26,898 nt of DNA from JADJLQ01 sp034439915 (GCA_034439915.1 JAWXBI010000320.1:1-26898); one strand, 5' to 3'; counted from the stretch's first letter, positions 1-8,266 are shown. A program made the numbers and translations. The notes: generated by a model not told the origin, from the letters alone.

Positions 1-132
1 GTTATATATAAATATATTTAATATTAATAATTATTTTAATTAAAAATCTGTTTTTCAGTTAATTGAACATTAAAATATAATATTATATGTTTAAATTATT
101 ATATTTTTTTTATTTTTTTATTCCCAACAAAC
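1..132. other. Extremely AT-rich non-coding stretch at window edge
   Basis: Only 8 of the first 120 bases are G or C, with long runs of A and T, in sharp contrast with the moderate GC of the rest of the window. No reading frame of note, no tRNA-like fold and no clear TAnnTTTG promoter is seen here. The change in composition begins right after the conserved C-terminal SPF of the cytochrome peroxidase (about base 160), so the last seven residues of that protein are read out of this AT-rich sequence. It may be a normal intergenic region, or a low-quality contig end. Confidence 0.6.
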
Positions 133-1269
133 CTAAAATTTTAACAAAAAAAAATAAAATGGGGACCTGAAAGAGGCATTATTAGTGAAGCTGGAATCCG
201 TCAGGGTATGTAAAAAAGCCAGCAAATCGGATTTTTGCTGCGGCGTCAAACCCAGTTTTCTGATAAACGGGTTTTTGTTATCGGATGGAAACCCACCCGA
301 ATCATAATGGTCGATTACCTGTTCCAGGCTGCTAAACCTTCCATCATGCATATAGGGCGCAGTCATGACAATATTGCGTAAGGATGGCGCCTTAAACATG
401 CCATTCTGGGCTTGATTCCCGGTCACCTCCCCCAAGCCATTGTCATCAAACACCTGACCGGCCCTCACGGATTGAATCCCATTGTTGAAAAAATCAAGGG
501 ACGACATCAGCGGAGCATTGTGGCAATGAAAACATTCCGCATCGGGCAAGCGCCCCCCGGAGCGATCAAAAAACATTTCAAAACCCCTTAATTCACTTTC
601 TGAAAAAAATACTCCTGACCCGGGTGTGATAGCCAGGTCATATTTTGATTTACCCGAACTGATCAGGGTTCTTTCAAATTGAGCTATAGCTTTCACAGCA
701 AGGAATTTGGTGATGGAATCTACATCAGGTATTCCAAAAGCTTTGCGGAACTCCATAGGATAATCACGGTGCCTTTTCAGTCGCTCCACCACCCCGGGCC
801 ATTGAAAATGCATTTCAACGGGATCCTCAACGGGTAGGAAGGCTTGTATTTCCAGTGATGGGGAACGGCCATCCCAAAACAAACCGCGGTTTTGAAATCC
901 GATGTCCAGCAAACTCATTGCACTGCGCCTGCCATTGATTTTATCTACCCCCGGACTGGTGGCCAAACCATCTGTAAAACTTTTATCAGGTTGATGACAA
1001 CTTGAGCAAGACAAGCTGGAATCCCGCGATACTATAGGGTCAAAAAACAATTTCCTCCCCAGTTTTATCCCCTCCTGAGTCAAAGGATTGTCACCGGGTA
1101 TTTCAAGCTCAGGATAAGTTTCGGGAGCAGTCAGGGTGACGGATTCGGGCTGATAAGGAATATGCAGGAGGTCCCCTTCAATCGGCTCACTGGGATCAAA
1201 ATCACAACCTGCAATAAACAGGATAAGTGCCGTCAAACACCCAATGGCCAGGCTCCTCCATTGACCCAT
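133..1269 (-). CDS. Di-heme cytochrome c peroxidase, MbnH/MauG-like lipoprotein
   Basis: Family role: periplasmic di-heme enzyme of the CcpA/MauG/MbnH group; CcpA members reduce H2O2, MbnH members oxidise a tryptophan in the partner MbnP. Seen: an N-terminal hydrophobic segment ending in lipobox LFIAGC (Cys22), so probably a membrane-anchored lipoprotein; heme-binding CSSCH at 88-92 and CFHCH at 246-250; family motifs DGRSPSLE around 133-140 and APYMHDGRFSSLEQ in the C-terminal third. Length 378 is typical. The ATG follows the stop of the MbnP-like gene by one base, so the two are co-transcribed and probably work as a pair. The C-terminus is doubtful: homologues usually end near the SPF motif, whereas here seven extra residues are encoded by AT-rich sequence. 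Peroxidase and MbnH-type roles cannot be separated by eye. Confidence 0.88.
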   Translation of the reverse strand: MGQWRSLAIGCLTALILFIAGCDFDPSEPIEGDLLHIPYQPESVTLTAPETYPELEIPGDNPLTQEGIKLGRKLFFDPIVSRDSSLSCSSCHQPDKSFTDGLATSPGVDKINGRRSAMSLLDIGFQNRGLFWDGRSPSLEIQAFLPVEDPVEMHFQWPGVVERLKRHRDYPMEFRKAFGIPDVDSITKFLAVKAIAQFERTLISSGKSKYDLAITPGSGVFFSESELRGFEMFFDRSGGRLPDAECFHCHNAPLMSSLDFFNNGIQSVRAGQVFDDNGLGEVTGNQAQNGMFKAPSLRNIVMTAPYMHDGRFSSLEQVIDHYDSGGFPSDNKNPFIRKLGLTPQQKSDLLAFLHTLTDSSFTNNASFRSPFYFFLLKF

Positions 1270-1270
1270 T

Positions 1271-2020
1271 TCAGTTTTTTAATTGAATCGCTCCAGCCAG
1301 CGACGTGGCAAACAATTTAAGTGTGGGGATATTGGAGGGATTGTGGTTCAACGGGCTGGATTCCAGATCAAAATATTGCCCGCCTTGTAAAAATATTTTT
1401 TCAACATCCAGGTCAAGATTCAGGGAGAATGTTTGATGATCAGTTAAGGTAAATGATTTGTCAATTTGTACTGATTCCAGACAAACATCCGTGCCCGTAT
1501 GTACTGCAAAACCAAGGTCATATACTTTATCGCCTTTGGGATCCAGGACCCCTTCTATCTTGGAAAAGATATAAGAATTCCAGGCTTCCCAATAATGGCT
1601 GGTAGAGGATAGCGGATGATTGCTTTTAAAATCTTTAGGAAGTTTTTTGTTGAGATCAGGCTTTACCCCAACCTGAAATCGAATCCCGGAATAATCCCCC
1701 CTCTTTAAACCCTTTAAAATCACCGTCCTGTCCTGATCACTGTTGCCCGTGATATCCACCAGAGCTGCATCAGTCAATTCAATATTTCCTGTTGGGGACA
1801 ATAAAGTAAACCCGGTCAGATAAAAATCGAGTTTGCTAATTTTAATAGATTTTACTGTTCCAATTGGAAGCGGCTGTAAAGTCTGGAAAGGGACGGTTCC
1901 ATACCGCCCTGAAAAACTAAGGTTCAATTGACTGCTTTCCGTCGTTGTCTCCGGTTTATCACATCCGCTAACCATAAAAACCATAGCCAGAAAAGACAAA
2001 CTCTTTATCGTGAAATCCAT
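1271..2020 (-). CDS. MbnP-like lipoprotein (partner of di-heme cytochrome)
   Basis: I assign this to the MbnP-like family from its overall pattern (a beta-rich protein opening with LNLSFSGRYG, a KISKLDFYLTGFTL segment, a GDYSGIRFQVGV segment, and DLDVEKIF near the end) and from its position immediately before an MbnH-like di-heme cytochrome. MbnP proteins bind copper after their tryptophan is oxidised by MbnH. The frame is open to an ATG at 2071, but I choose the internal ATG at 2020: it gives a clean lipoprotein signal, FLAMVFMVSGC with Cys20, and a promoter -7 element at 2076-2083 would start the mRNA near base 2072. The product has 249 residues. Copper binding is family inference; no simple copper motif is evident. 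Confidence 0.75.
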   Translation of the reverse strand: MDFTIKSLSFLAMVFMVSGCDKPETTTESSQLNLSFSGRYGTVPFQTLQPLPIGTVKSIKISKLDFYLTGFTLLSPTGNIELTDAALVDITGNSDQDRTVILKGLKRGDYSGIRFQVGVKPDLNKKLPKDFKSNHPLSSTSHYWEAWNSYIFSKIEGVLDPKGDKVYDLGFAVHTGTDVCLESVQIDKSFTLTDHQTFSLNLDLDVEKIFLQGGQYFDLESSPLNHNPSNIPTLKLFATSLAGAIQLKN

Positions 2021-2075
2021 GAATGCAGAACGTTTAGTAACCGGGAATATTTTATCATAGGACGTTGTCATCCTA

Positions 2076-2083
2076 CAAAGTTA
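2076..2083 (-). promoter_or_regulatory. Bacteroidota -7 promoter element for the MbnP/MbnH pair
   Basis: Reads TAACTTTG on the minus strand, a perfect match to TAnnTTTG. It lies in the short gap after the exonuclease stop and would start transcription near base 2072, giving a leader of about 50 nt to the preferred ATG at 2020. No -33 TTG at the usual spacing was seen. Confidence 0.5.
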
Positions 2084-2100
2084 CGGTAAAAAAAGGCGGA

Positions 2101-2925
2101 CTAACCTTTGGGATCAATATTCTCCTGGTATACTTTGCGAAGGATCGATTTAACCTGAACAGAAAATTCCTTGCTTTGGATCCAATGGTAAAAATGGCGG
2201 TCCCGCTTGAACACCTCAATCACCGGCTGGCCATTGTATTTACCAAAATTAAAAACCATGGCACCCTCCGCATTATACTTCAGGCGGTGTGTTATATCGA
2301 CCATGTTTTGGTCATTGGTAAACTCATGCAACATTTTAATATCCCGTTGTATAGGAGCAGGGATTTCTTTTCCGTCTTCGTCTTCCAGGATGGCATTTTC
2401 ATACCGTTTGATCTGACCTTTAAATATATCTACAATTGCCCGCGTGTCGGCCAGTGCATTATGAGCTGATTCCAGGTCCTTGTTACAATAAAATTTTAAG
2501 GCGGCCTTTAAGGTCCGGGGTTCCATTTTATGAAAGATCCGCTGGATATCAATGATTTTCCTGTTTTTGATCTCCCACTGGATACCCGCCCGATCAAATT
2601 CTTCCATCAATATAGGGATGTCCAGCTTATACGAATTGTAAGCTGCCAGGTCAGCACCCCCGATAAATTTTATAATCTTTTCAGCTAACTGGCCAAAACT
2701 TGGCTTCCTGGCCAAAGCTTGGGCATCGATCTGGTGGATCCCATAGGCTTCCGCACTGATGGGAATACCAGGATTGATGAGTTCATTCCATTCCTCCGGT
2801 TCATCCGTTCCGGGTTTGTATTTTATCATGGCCAGCTGAATAATACGATCCTTCAGGAAATTAGCCCCAGTCGCTTCAATATCCAGGAAAACCAGGTCAT
2901 TTTTTATAAAATCAAGGGTTATCAT
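2101..2925 (-). CDS. DEDDh 3'-5' exonuclease (DnaQ-like) with ExoX-like C-terminal domain
   Basis: Family role: metal-dependent 3'-5' exonuclease, used in repair or proofreading. Seen: Exo I motif LDIEATG with Asp15 and Glu17; Exo II region AAYNSYKLDIPIL with Asp102; Exo III HNALADT with His155 and Asp160, which is the DEDDh arrangement. The C-terminal part, from about residue 220 (FNFGKYNGQPVIEV...HWI), resembles the small C-terminal domain of ExoX-like proteins, whose start is commonly FGKYKG. It is not a polymerase III epsilon with a clamp motif that I can identify. The ATG overlaps the apbE stop by four bases (ATGA), indicating translational coupling. 274 residues; the substrate (DNA or RNA) is not determined by sequence alone. 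Confidence 0.85.
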   Translation of the reverse strand: MITLDFIKNDLVFLDIEATGANFLKDRIIQLAMIKYKPGTDEPEEWNELINPGIPISAEAYGIHQIDAQALARKPSFGQLAEKIIKFIGGADLAAYNSYKLDIPILMEEFDRAGIQWEIKNRKIIDIQRIFHKMEPRTLKAALKFYCNKDLESAHNALADTRAIVDIFKGQIKRYENAILEDEDGKEIPAPIQRDIKMLHEFTNDQNMVDITHRLKYNAEGAMVFNFGKYNGQPVIEVFKRDRHFYHWIQSKEFSVQVKSILRKVYQENIDPKG

Positions 2926-3992
2926 TTTGATAAATAGGCTTTAAATCCAGGGGTCATATCGACCAGCAAGCTATCCGCATCCCGATAGATAAAATAAGCT
3001 TCCATCCCCTGGGCTTCTACTATTTCCCGGGAAGAGGCCATCCCCATGATCATACAGGCTGTTGCCATAGCATCAATAGTGGTGCAGTCAGGGCCGATCA
3101 GGCTCACACTTAATAAATTAGACCGCTCCGGAAATCCCGTGGTTGGGTTGATCGTATGTGAATAGGTGTTTTCACCTGACTTATAGAAGTTTCTGTAATT
3201 ACCTGAAGTGGTCAAAGCTCGGTCTTTTAGCCGGACTTTAGAAAAAACATCCTGGGTGCCTGCTTGTTCCAGGGGAGTATTAAGGCCAACAATCCAGGGG
3301 CTCCCATCGGGTTTATTCCCCCTGGCGACTAATTCCCCTCCTAATTCAACCAGGTAATGACCAAAATGATAGGTATCCAGCAACTTCGCAATCTCATCTG
3401 CACCATACCCCTGCCCGATACCTCCAAAATCAAGCTCCATGGTCGAATCCGATTTGAATAATTGATATCCCCGGGTAAGACTATCGTATGAAAAGGTGAT
3501 CTTATTCAAACCAACCCTTTTTAATAAACCGTAGATCATATTGGTGTCCGGCTTAGTGACCTGATGTCTCCCGGAATATCCAAAACCCCAATAATTAACC
3601 AACGGCATTACTGTCGGATCAAATAATCCCTGGCTCAGGGTATATATTTGTTTGGCTACCCGGAGGTTATTAAAAAAGTGTGGCAGGGCTGCTTGTACCG
3701 AGTCCGCTTCCGGAAATACAATAGCGGATTTAAACGTTTGATTAAATATACTGATGACCGAATTTTTATCATAGGTGGAAATGCCCTGATTGATCCTGTG
3801 CAATAGTGAATCTGTCGCTTGTTTAAGATTAAATTCAAGTTCCCGGTCTGTCACCTCTGGATAAATCCTGACCTGGTATGTGGTACCCATAGTAGAACCC
3901 TGGTAATAGACAAGCGGTTTGCCCGGGGCAAGGCAAGCACCCCATATTAACGGGACGAACAACCAAATCAAAAAACAAAATTTTAAATTCAT
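2922..3992 (-). CDS. apbE: FAD:protein FMN transferase (ApbE), lipoprotein
   Basis: ApbE splits FAD and attaches FMN through a phosphoester to Thr or Ser of target flavoproteins such as NqrB, NqrC and RnfG, outside the cytoplasmic membrane. Seen: lipobox PLIWGAC with Cys20; N-terminal motif GSTMGTTYQVRIYP; flavin-site motif LDFGGIGQGYGADEI; VELGGELVARG; ALTTSGNYRNF; the Mg-site region YSHTINPTTGFP and TTIDAMATACMIMG. Length 356 is normal. The gene starts inside an ATGA overlap with a small upstream reading frame and ends in another with the exonuclease, so it belongs to a coupled minus-strand operon. No nqr or rnf target gene is in the window. Confidence 0.95.
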   Translation of the reverse strand: MNLKFCFLIWLFVPLIWGACLAPGKPLVYYQGSTMGTTYQVRIYPEVTDRELEFNLKQATDSLLHRINQGISTYDKNSVISIFNQTFKSAIVFPEADSVQAALPHFFNNLRVAKQIYTLSQGLFDPTVMPLVNYWGFGYSGRHQVTKPDTNMIYGLLKRVGLNKITFSYDSLTRGYQLFKSDSTMELDFGGIGQGYGADEIAKLLDTYHFGHYLVELGGELVARGNKPDGSPWIVGLNTPLEQAGTQDVFSKVRLKDRALTTSGNYRNFYKSGENTYSHTINPTTGFPERSNLLSVSLIGPDCTTIDAMATACMIMGMASSREIVEAQGMEAYFIYRDADSLLVDMTPGFKAYLSK

Positions 3993-4087
3993 TTATATCT
4001 ATGCCATTGGAAGTCAAAAGAATACAGGACTGAAGCACAAATGAACAGCGCTAAAAATCCTTTCAGAACAAGTAAGGTCTTTTTCAC
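3989..4087 (-). CDS. Small predicted membrane peptide upstream of apbE (32 aa)
   Basis: An easily missed reading frame starting with GTG at 4087 and ending in TGA at 3989-3991. The product begins MKKTLLVLKGFLALFICAS and continues VLYSFDFQWHRYK. It has a positive N-terminus, a hydrophobic span of about 18 residues and a polar, aromatic tail: the pattern of a single-pass membrane peptide or a very short exported peptide. Its stop overlaps the apbE ATG (ATGA), the coupling used elsewhere in this operon, and it fills most of the gap between terC and apbE. An in-frame TAA two codons before the GTG fixes the start. Function unknown. The MKK start, hydrophobicity and overlap support reality, but 32 residues can arise by chance. 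Confidence 0.45.
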   Translation of the reverse strand: MKKTLLVLKGFLALFICASVLYSFDFQWHRYK

Positions 4088-4124
4088 AGTTTAACTATCC
4101 ATGAACATTAATGATGTTGCTGAC

Positions 4125-4973
4125 TTATTCATTTCCATCCATTTTGTCAGTAACCTTATCCATCAAACCGGCCTTGATCGCTTCATTGCTTACTCCGTGC
4201 AGTTGGATCGGTTTTTTTCGTTGTCTCATTTTAAGGTTGAGCACTTCCACGAACAGGGAAAAAGCTATGGCGAAATAAAGGTAACCTCTCGGAATGCTAC
4301 CCACCTCCGAATGAAATATCTGAAGGTCTGCCTCATGAGCTCCTTCAGCAATCAACATAAAGCCGATGAGGATAAGGAATGAAAGTCCAAGCATCTGAAT
4401 ACTGGGATGCTGATTGACAAAATTGCCAACCGGACCGGCAAAAGCCATCATAATAAGGATGGATATGACTACAGCCAGGATCATGATAGTCAAATCTTTG
4501 GTCAAGCCTACCGCAGTGAGAATGGAATCAAAAGAGAAGACGAGATTGATAATTGAAATCTGAATGATCGCATTGCTCATCGTCTGCTTTTTACCCGGGA
4601 TATGGGAACTCGTTGACTCAATCCCTTCCAGCTTTTCAAATATTTCAGAGGCCGCTTTATATAATAAAAACAACCCTCCCACAATCAGAATGATGCTTTG
4701 AATGGAAAAAGCGGCCGAGAACAAATCACCATTTATGGTCAGGATGGCTTTTTGCATGGACATGAAGGCCGTGATCCCGAATAACAACAATATCCGGAAT
4801 GCCATAGCGATAATCAAACCCAGGTTTCTGGCCTTTTTTTGGTTTTCTTTAGCCAATCGCGAGGATACGATTGAAATAAAAATGATATTATCAATACCCA
4901 ATATGACTTCGAGAAATGTGAGCGTGAGCAAACTGACCCAAAAATCACCAGAACTTAAATCAGGAAAATGCAT
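4125..4973 (-). CDS. TerC-family integral membrane protein
   Basis: TerC-family proteins are multi-pass membrane proteins; well-studied relatives (Alx, MeeF/MeeY) export manganese, others are linked to tellurium resistance. Seen: seven or more hydrophobic segments; the first family signature LTFLEVILGIDNIIFISI with Glu22, Asp28 and Asn29 in a membrane segment; the second, INLVFSFDSILTAVGL, with Asp149 and Ser150. These acidic membrane residues are the presumed metal site. The 282-residue length is usual. It is the first gene of the minus-strand cluster, with a -7 promoter element at 5009-5016 and 37 bases to the small peptide gene. Metal export is inference from relatives. Confidence 0.9.
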   Translation of the reverse strand: MHFPDLSSGDFWVSLLTLTFLEVILGIDNIIFISIVSSRLAKENQKKARNLGLIIAMAFRILLLFGITAFMSMQKAILTINGDLFSAAFSIQSIILIVGGLFLLYKAASEIFEKLEGIESTSSHIPGKKQTMSNAIIQISIINLVFSFDSILTAVGLTKDLTIMILAVVISILIMMAFAGPVGNFVNQHPSIQMLGLSFLILIGFMLIAEGAHEADLQIFHSEVGSIPRGYLYFAIAFSLFVEVLNLKMRQRKKPIQLHGVSNEAIKAGLMDKVTDKMDGNE

Positions 4974-5008
4974 TAAACGTATTTAGGGGCTAAAAATAAA
5001 TAGAAATG

Positions 5009-5016
5009 CAAACATA
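5009..5016 (-). promoter_or_regulatory. -7 promoter element for the terC-apbE operon
   Basis: Reads TATGTTTG on the minus strand, a perfect TAnnTTTG, 35 bases before the terC ATG in the divergent intergenic region. No -33 TTG was seen at normal spacing. Confidence 0.45.
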
Positions 5017-5122
5017 AGCATCAATCCTTCCAACCCTGTTGGATTATGCCTGATTTTCATCCCCGGCAACACCAAATATTAAAATCCAGCGATTTGAATC
5101 AACAGGGTACTATTATTCGTTA

Positions 5123-5130
5123 TATTTTTG
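5123..5130 (+). promoter_or_regulatory. -7 promoter element for the Omp28-like gene
   Basis: TATTTTTG matches TAnnTTTG and ends 13 bases before the ATG at 5144, implying a leader of about 10 nt or less. It lies back-to-back with the terC promoter candidate. Confidence 0.45.
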
Positions 5131-5143
5131 ACGCTCGTAAAAA

Positions 5144-6139
5144 ATGAGATTTATGTTAAGATTCCTTCGTTCCATGATTTTCCTTTTCGGATGCCTCGTA
5201 GTTAAAGGCCAGGAAGTGCCACGATATGTCCTGATTGAACATTTTACCAACACCTGGTGCCCTATTTGTGCCAGTCGCAATCCTTCTTTATTTTCTTTGA
5301 TTCAACAATACCCTAAAAATGTACATCATGTATCTTTCCATCCGCCCATACCATACAGCGGGTGCCCTCTTTACCAATTTAATAAAACTGATAATCAGGA
5401 AAGAACAGGCTTTTACGGGGTCATCGGCACGCCAACCGTAATCCTGAACGGGGGAAACCTTATGGGTGGTTCGCCGCTGGTCACCAAGGACCAGATTACC
5501 AAAGAGATAGCCCGTACCAGCCCTTTATCCGTGTTGGTCGCTGAAAGCGGCCAAGGGAATAACCGGTCTGCTACTATTAAACTTAAAGCCAGTGCTTCGA
5601 TCGCAGGTGATCTCCGTTTAATCGTTTTACTGGCAGAGCGCAACTTGCGTTTTACAGCATCAAACGGGGAACTGGACCATTACAATGTGATGCGTAAATA
5701 CCTTACCCCGGCAGGTGGTCAAAAAATCTCGATAACCCAGGCAGGGGAACAAAATTTTACGTTCAACTTTAAAGACACTGCTGGTTGGAAACCGGAAGAA
5801 ATCTACGCGCTGGCCCTCGTGCAAAACTACACCAATAAAGAAATCATAAATTCAGGTACCCGGTTTGATCAGGCTACCACACCTGTTTTGTCCACCCATC
5901 AGGTGACCGGAATAAAGATTTATCCAACGCTGGTCGATCAGGCATTTTATATTGATTATTTTTTTCAGAATCCTGCGCGGTTAGAGATTTATAATACGCG
6001 GGGACAACTGGTCCTTCAGAAGCAACAAATCTATGGTCGCAATCCCGAAATTACAATAGAGGGCCTGACACCAGGGGTTTACCTGATCAAACTGGTTGAA
6101 AAGGATAAAATTTTTAATGCCCGTTTTATCAAACCATAG
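5144..6139 (+). CDS. Omp28-like thioredoxin-fold protein with T9SS type A sorting domain
   Basis: Seen: a signal peptide (residues 1-22, ending VVKGQ); then VLIEHFTNTWCPICASRNP with a thioredoxin-type CPIC at Cys39-Cys42; a cis-Pro-like IGTPTVILNG; a middle beta-rich region; and a C-terminal domain from about residue 255 (IKIYPTLVDQ...LEIYNTRGQLV...LTPGVYLIKL...) that is a classic type A T9SS sorting domain. The protein should cross the inner membrane by Sec and the outer membrane by T9SS, then be released or attached to the surface. The N-terminal part resembles Omp28-related proteins of Bacteroidota, whose exact role is poorly known; a surface thiol-disulfide role is suggested by CxxC only. 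It converges on lolD with a 7-base gap. Confidence 0.85.
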   Translation: MRFMLRFLRSMIFLFGCLVVKGQEVPRYVLIEHFTNTWCPICASRNPSLFSLIQQYPKNVHHVSFHPPIPYSGCPLYQFNKTDNQERTGFYGVIGTPTVILNGGNLMGGSPLVTKDQITKEIARTSPLSVLVAESGQGNNRSATIKLKASASIAGDLRLIVLLAERNLRFTASNGELDHYNVMRKYLTPAGGQKISITQAGEQNFTFNFKDTAGWKPEEIYALALVQNYTNKEIINSGTRFDQATTPVLSTHQVTGIKIYPTLVDQAFYIDYFFQNPARLEIYNTRGQLVLQKQQIYGRNPEITIEGLTPGVYLIKLVEKDKIFNARFIKP

Positions 6140-6146
6140 CCATCCT

Positions 6147-6818
6147 TTAAACTTTCAGGTGCAGTTTTCCTTCGTGCAGGATATAGGTTTTATCACAAAA
6201 GGATGCCAGATCTTGTTGATGGGTAACTATTACAAATGATTGATTAAACGTCGATCTTAACTTACCGAACATTCGATGGAGTTCTTCAGAAGCCTCCTGA
6301 TCCAGGTTACCGGTAGGCTCATCCGCCAGGATCAGCCCAGGTTGATTGATTAAAGCCCGACAGATGGCAGCTCGTTGCTGCTCCCCTCCCGAAAGTTGCC
6401 CGGGCTTTTGATGTAAAACTCCGCCCAACCCAAAATAATCGATCAGTTCCATGCCCCTTCTCAATAAGGTTTGTTTTTCCGTTTTGGCAATATAACCAGG
6501 CATGAGCACATTTTCGAGTAAGTCAAATTCAGGCAATAAATGATGAAACTGAAACACAAATCCTATCCTTTGATTGCGAAAGTCTGACAATTGATTTTTA
6601 GTCATTTTCGCAGGATTTTGACCTGCGATCAAAAGCTCACCCTGATCTGCAGCATCCAGGGTGCCCAGGATATGCAACAACGTACTTTTTCCGGAACCGG
6701 ATTTACCCATAATAGCAATCAAATCTCCCTGATTGACGGTCAGGTCGAGGTCATTTAACACGATTCTGCCTTCAAAGGATTTATCGATATGTTTCGCCTT
6801 TAATATTTCCTCACCCAT
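6147..6818 (-). CDS. lolD: ABC transporter ATP-binding protein, LolD-like
   Basis: Cytoplasmic ATPase of the LolCDE/MacB type; LolD powers release of lipoproteins from the inner membrane. Seen: Walker A GKSGSGKST at 38-46, Q-loop FVFQFHHLLPEFDLLENV (the spacing typical of LolD/MacB ATPases), signature LSGGEQQR from 142, Walker B LILADEPTGNLD near 162-173 and H-loop VIVTHQQD. I start at the ATG at 6818 (MGEEILKAKHIDKSF, 223 aa); the frame extends upstream only to a TTG. No permease gene (lolC/lolE) adjoins it, which is common in Bacteroidota. LolD is the best guess; FtsE or MacB-type paralogues are less likely. Confidence 0.85.
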   Translation of the reverse strand: MGEEILKAKHIDKSFEGRIVLNDLDLTVNQGDLIAIMGKSGSGKSTLLHILGTLDAADQGELLIAGQNPAKMTKNQLSDFRNQRIGFVFQFHHLLPEFDLLENVLMPGYIAKTEKQTLLRRGMELIDYFGLGGVLHQKPGQLSGGEQQRAAICRALINQPGLILADEPTGNLDQEASEELHRMFGKLRSTFNQSFVIVTHQQDLASFCDKTYILHEGKLHLKV

Positions 6819-6824
6819 CGAATG

Positions 6825-6832
6825 CAAATCTC
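6825..6832 (-). promoter_or_regulatory. Weak -7-like element directly before lolD
   Basis: Reads GAGATTTG on the minus strand (one mismatch to TAnnTTTG), six bases before the ATG. If used, the mRNA would be almost leaderless. Weak. Confidence 0.2.
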
Positions 6833-7027
6833 TTCTTTTTTAACAGTGCAGGAAAATAAATGAAGGAATTCGGTATTTTTTTGAATACTCATCCACCATT
6901 CTGGTAGGTATTTACGTTTAAATTAACAAGATGGACCTTGAGCCCCACGATTTTTCCCAGAAGGGTAAGTTTAAGGTAATTCAATGCCACATGTTATGAA
7001 ATAAGCAACCAATTCGATTTTTTTAAC

Positions 7028-7035
7028 CATATTTG
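7028..7035 (+). promoter_or_regulatory. Near-consensus -7 element for the glycosyltransferase pair
   Basis: CATATTTG differs from TAnnTTTG at the first base and ends 19 bases before the ATG at 7055. The 227 bases between lolD and this gene contain no other convincing feature; only very short frames occur. Confidence 0.3.
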
Positions 7036-7054
7036 CGAGTCGCTAGAACAATAT

Positions 7055-8266
7055 ATGCGCATATTACAGCTTTGTAAAAAGTTTCCCTACCCATTGAAGG
7101 ATGGCGAATCCATCGCCGTAACACATCTGAGTAAAGCCTTGCACCAAATGGGGTGCGAATTGATGCTGCTCTCGATGAACACCAACAAACATCATTTTGA
7201 TACTAAACAGCTCCCCCTGGATTATAATTATTTTAAGCAGATCCACTCGGTTGATGTCAATATTTCCCTCAATAACTGGGATGCATTTGTAAACCTCATC
7301 AAGGGTACCTCGTATCATGTAACCCGCTTCATTTCCGATGAATTTAATCAAAAACTCATCGAGCTCCTTAAAGACAATGTATTTGATGTGATCCAGCTGG
7401 AGACCCTGTATCTGGCCCCTTATATCCCTACCATCCAAAAATACACCAACGCGATCATTGCCCTGCGGGCGCACAATATTGAACATGAGATCTGGGAAAG
7501 GATCATCGACCACCATCCCAATAACCTCCGGAGATGGTACCTCAAACACCTGACCAAGCAGCTAAAAAAGTACGAACTCGATCAGTTTGAAAAATATGAT
7601 TTATTGATTGCCTTTACCGACCGTGATCTGGGAAAATTCCGGAAACTCGGGTACCATAATGGCGCCATCACCTCCCCGATCGGTATCGAACTCAATCAAT
7701 ACAAAGCATCCGTTTCACCCCCAAAACCATTGTCCGTGACATTTATTGGAGCTCTCGACTGGATGCCCAATTCTGAGGCCTTAAACTGGTTTCTTCATAA
7801 AGTATGGAACAGGTTGCGCATGCTGCACTCAGAATTTGAACTTCACGTAGCTGGCCGCAATTGCCCGGAAAATTTAAAAAACCTCAGACTGCCCGGAGTG
7901 ATCATGCACGGTGAAGTGGAGAACTCCAATTCATTTATCAGTCAACACCCCGTCATGGTCGTACCCTTACTTTCCGGAAGTGGAATGCGCGTTAAGATCC
8001 TGGAAGGCATGGCACTGGGAAAACTTATTATTACCACGTCTCTTGGCCTGGAAGGTATACCTGCTATCCATAAAGAACATATTATGATAGCTGATACCCC
8101 GGAAGAATTTATAACCAGTTTTGAATACATTTATTCCCATCCGGAAGAAATGATTCAAATGGGTCACCGGGCTGTTCAGTTCGTATCCGAAAGGTATGAT
8201 ACCTATAAAATAGCTGCAGGACTTTTGCATAAATACCAATCCCTCATCGATACGGGATATAAATAG
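7055..8266 (+). CDS. Glycosyltransferase, GT4-like (GT-B fold)
   Basis: Transfers a sugar from an activated donor to an unknown acceptor at the cytoplasmic face of the membrane. Seen: N-terminal Rossmann opening MRILQLCKKFPYPLKDG; an N-terminal acceptor half; then a C-terminal donor domain starting VTFIGALDWMPNSEALNWF, with VAGRNCPENL, the segment VVPLLSGSGMRVKILEGMALGK (the Glu of the E-x7-E-like motif region) and GLEGI. This matches the GT4/Glyco_trans_1 pattern of sugar transferases that start FPYPLxxG. 403 residues, full length. A second, related transferase follows after 15 bases, so the two are likely an operon. There are no polysaccharide polymerase, flippase or sugar-nucleotide genes near, so the product cannot be named. 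Confidence 0.85.
   Translation: MRILQLCKKFPYPLKDGESIAVTHLSKALHQMGCELMLLSMNTNKHHFDTKQLPLDYNYFKQIHSVDVNISLNNWDAFVNLIKGTSYHVTRFISDEFNQKLIELLKDNVFDVIQLETLYLAPYIPTIQKYTNAIIALRAHNIEHEIWERIIDHHPNNLRRWYLKHLTKQLKKYELDQFEKYDLLIAFTDRDLGKFRKLGYHNGAITSPIGIELNQYKASVSPPKPLSVTFIGALDWMPNSEALNWFLHKVWNRLRMLHSEFELHVAGRNCPENLKNLRLPGVIMHGEVENSNSFISQHPVMVVPLLSGSGMRVKILEGMALGKLIITTSLGLEGIPAIHKEHIMIADTPEEFITSFEYIYSHPEEMIQMGHRAVQFVSERYDTYKIAAGLLHKYQSLIDTGYK

Noticed and set aside
4101..4382. Plus-strand 93-residue frame over the 3' end of terC
   Set aside because: Antisense to a clearly conserved membrane protein; no domain pattern of its own.
6140..6146. Bidirectional terminator between the Omp28-like gene and lolD
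   Set aside because: The gap is only seven bases and no stem-loop with T-run could be found by eye on either side.
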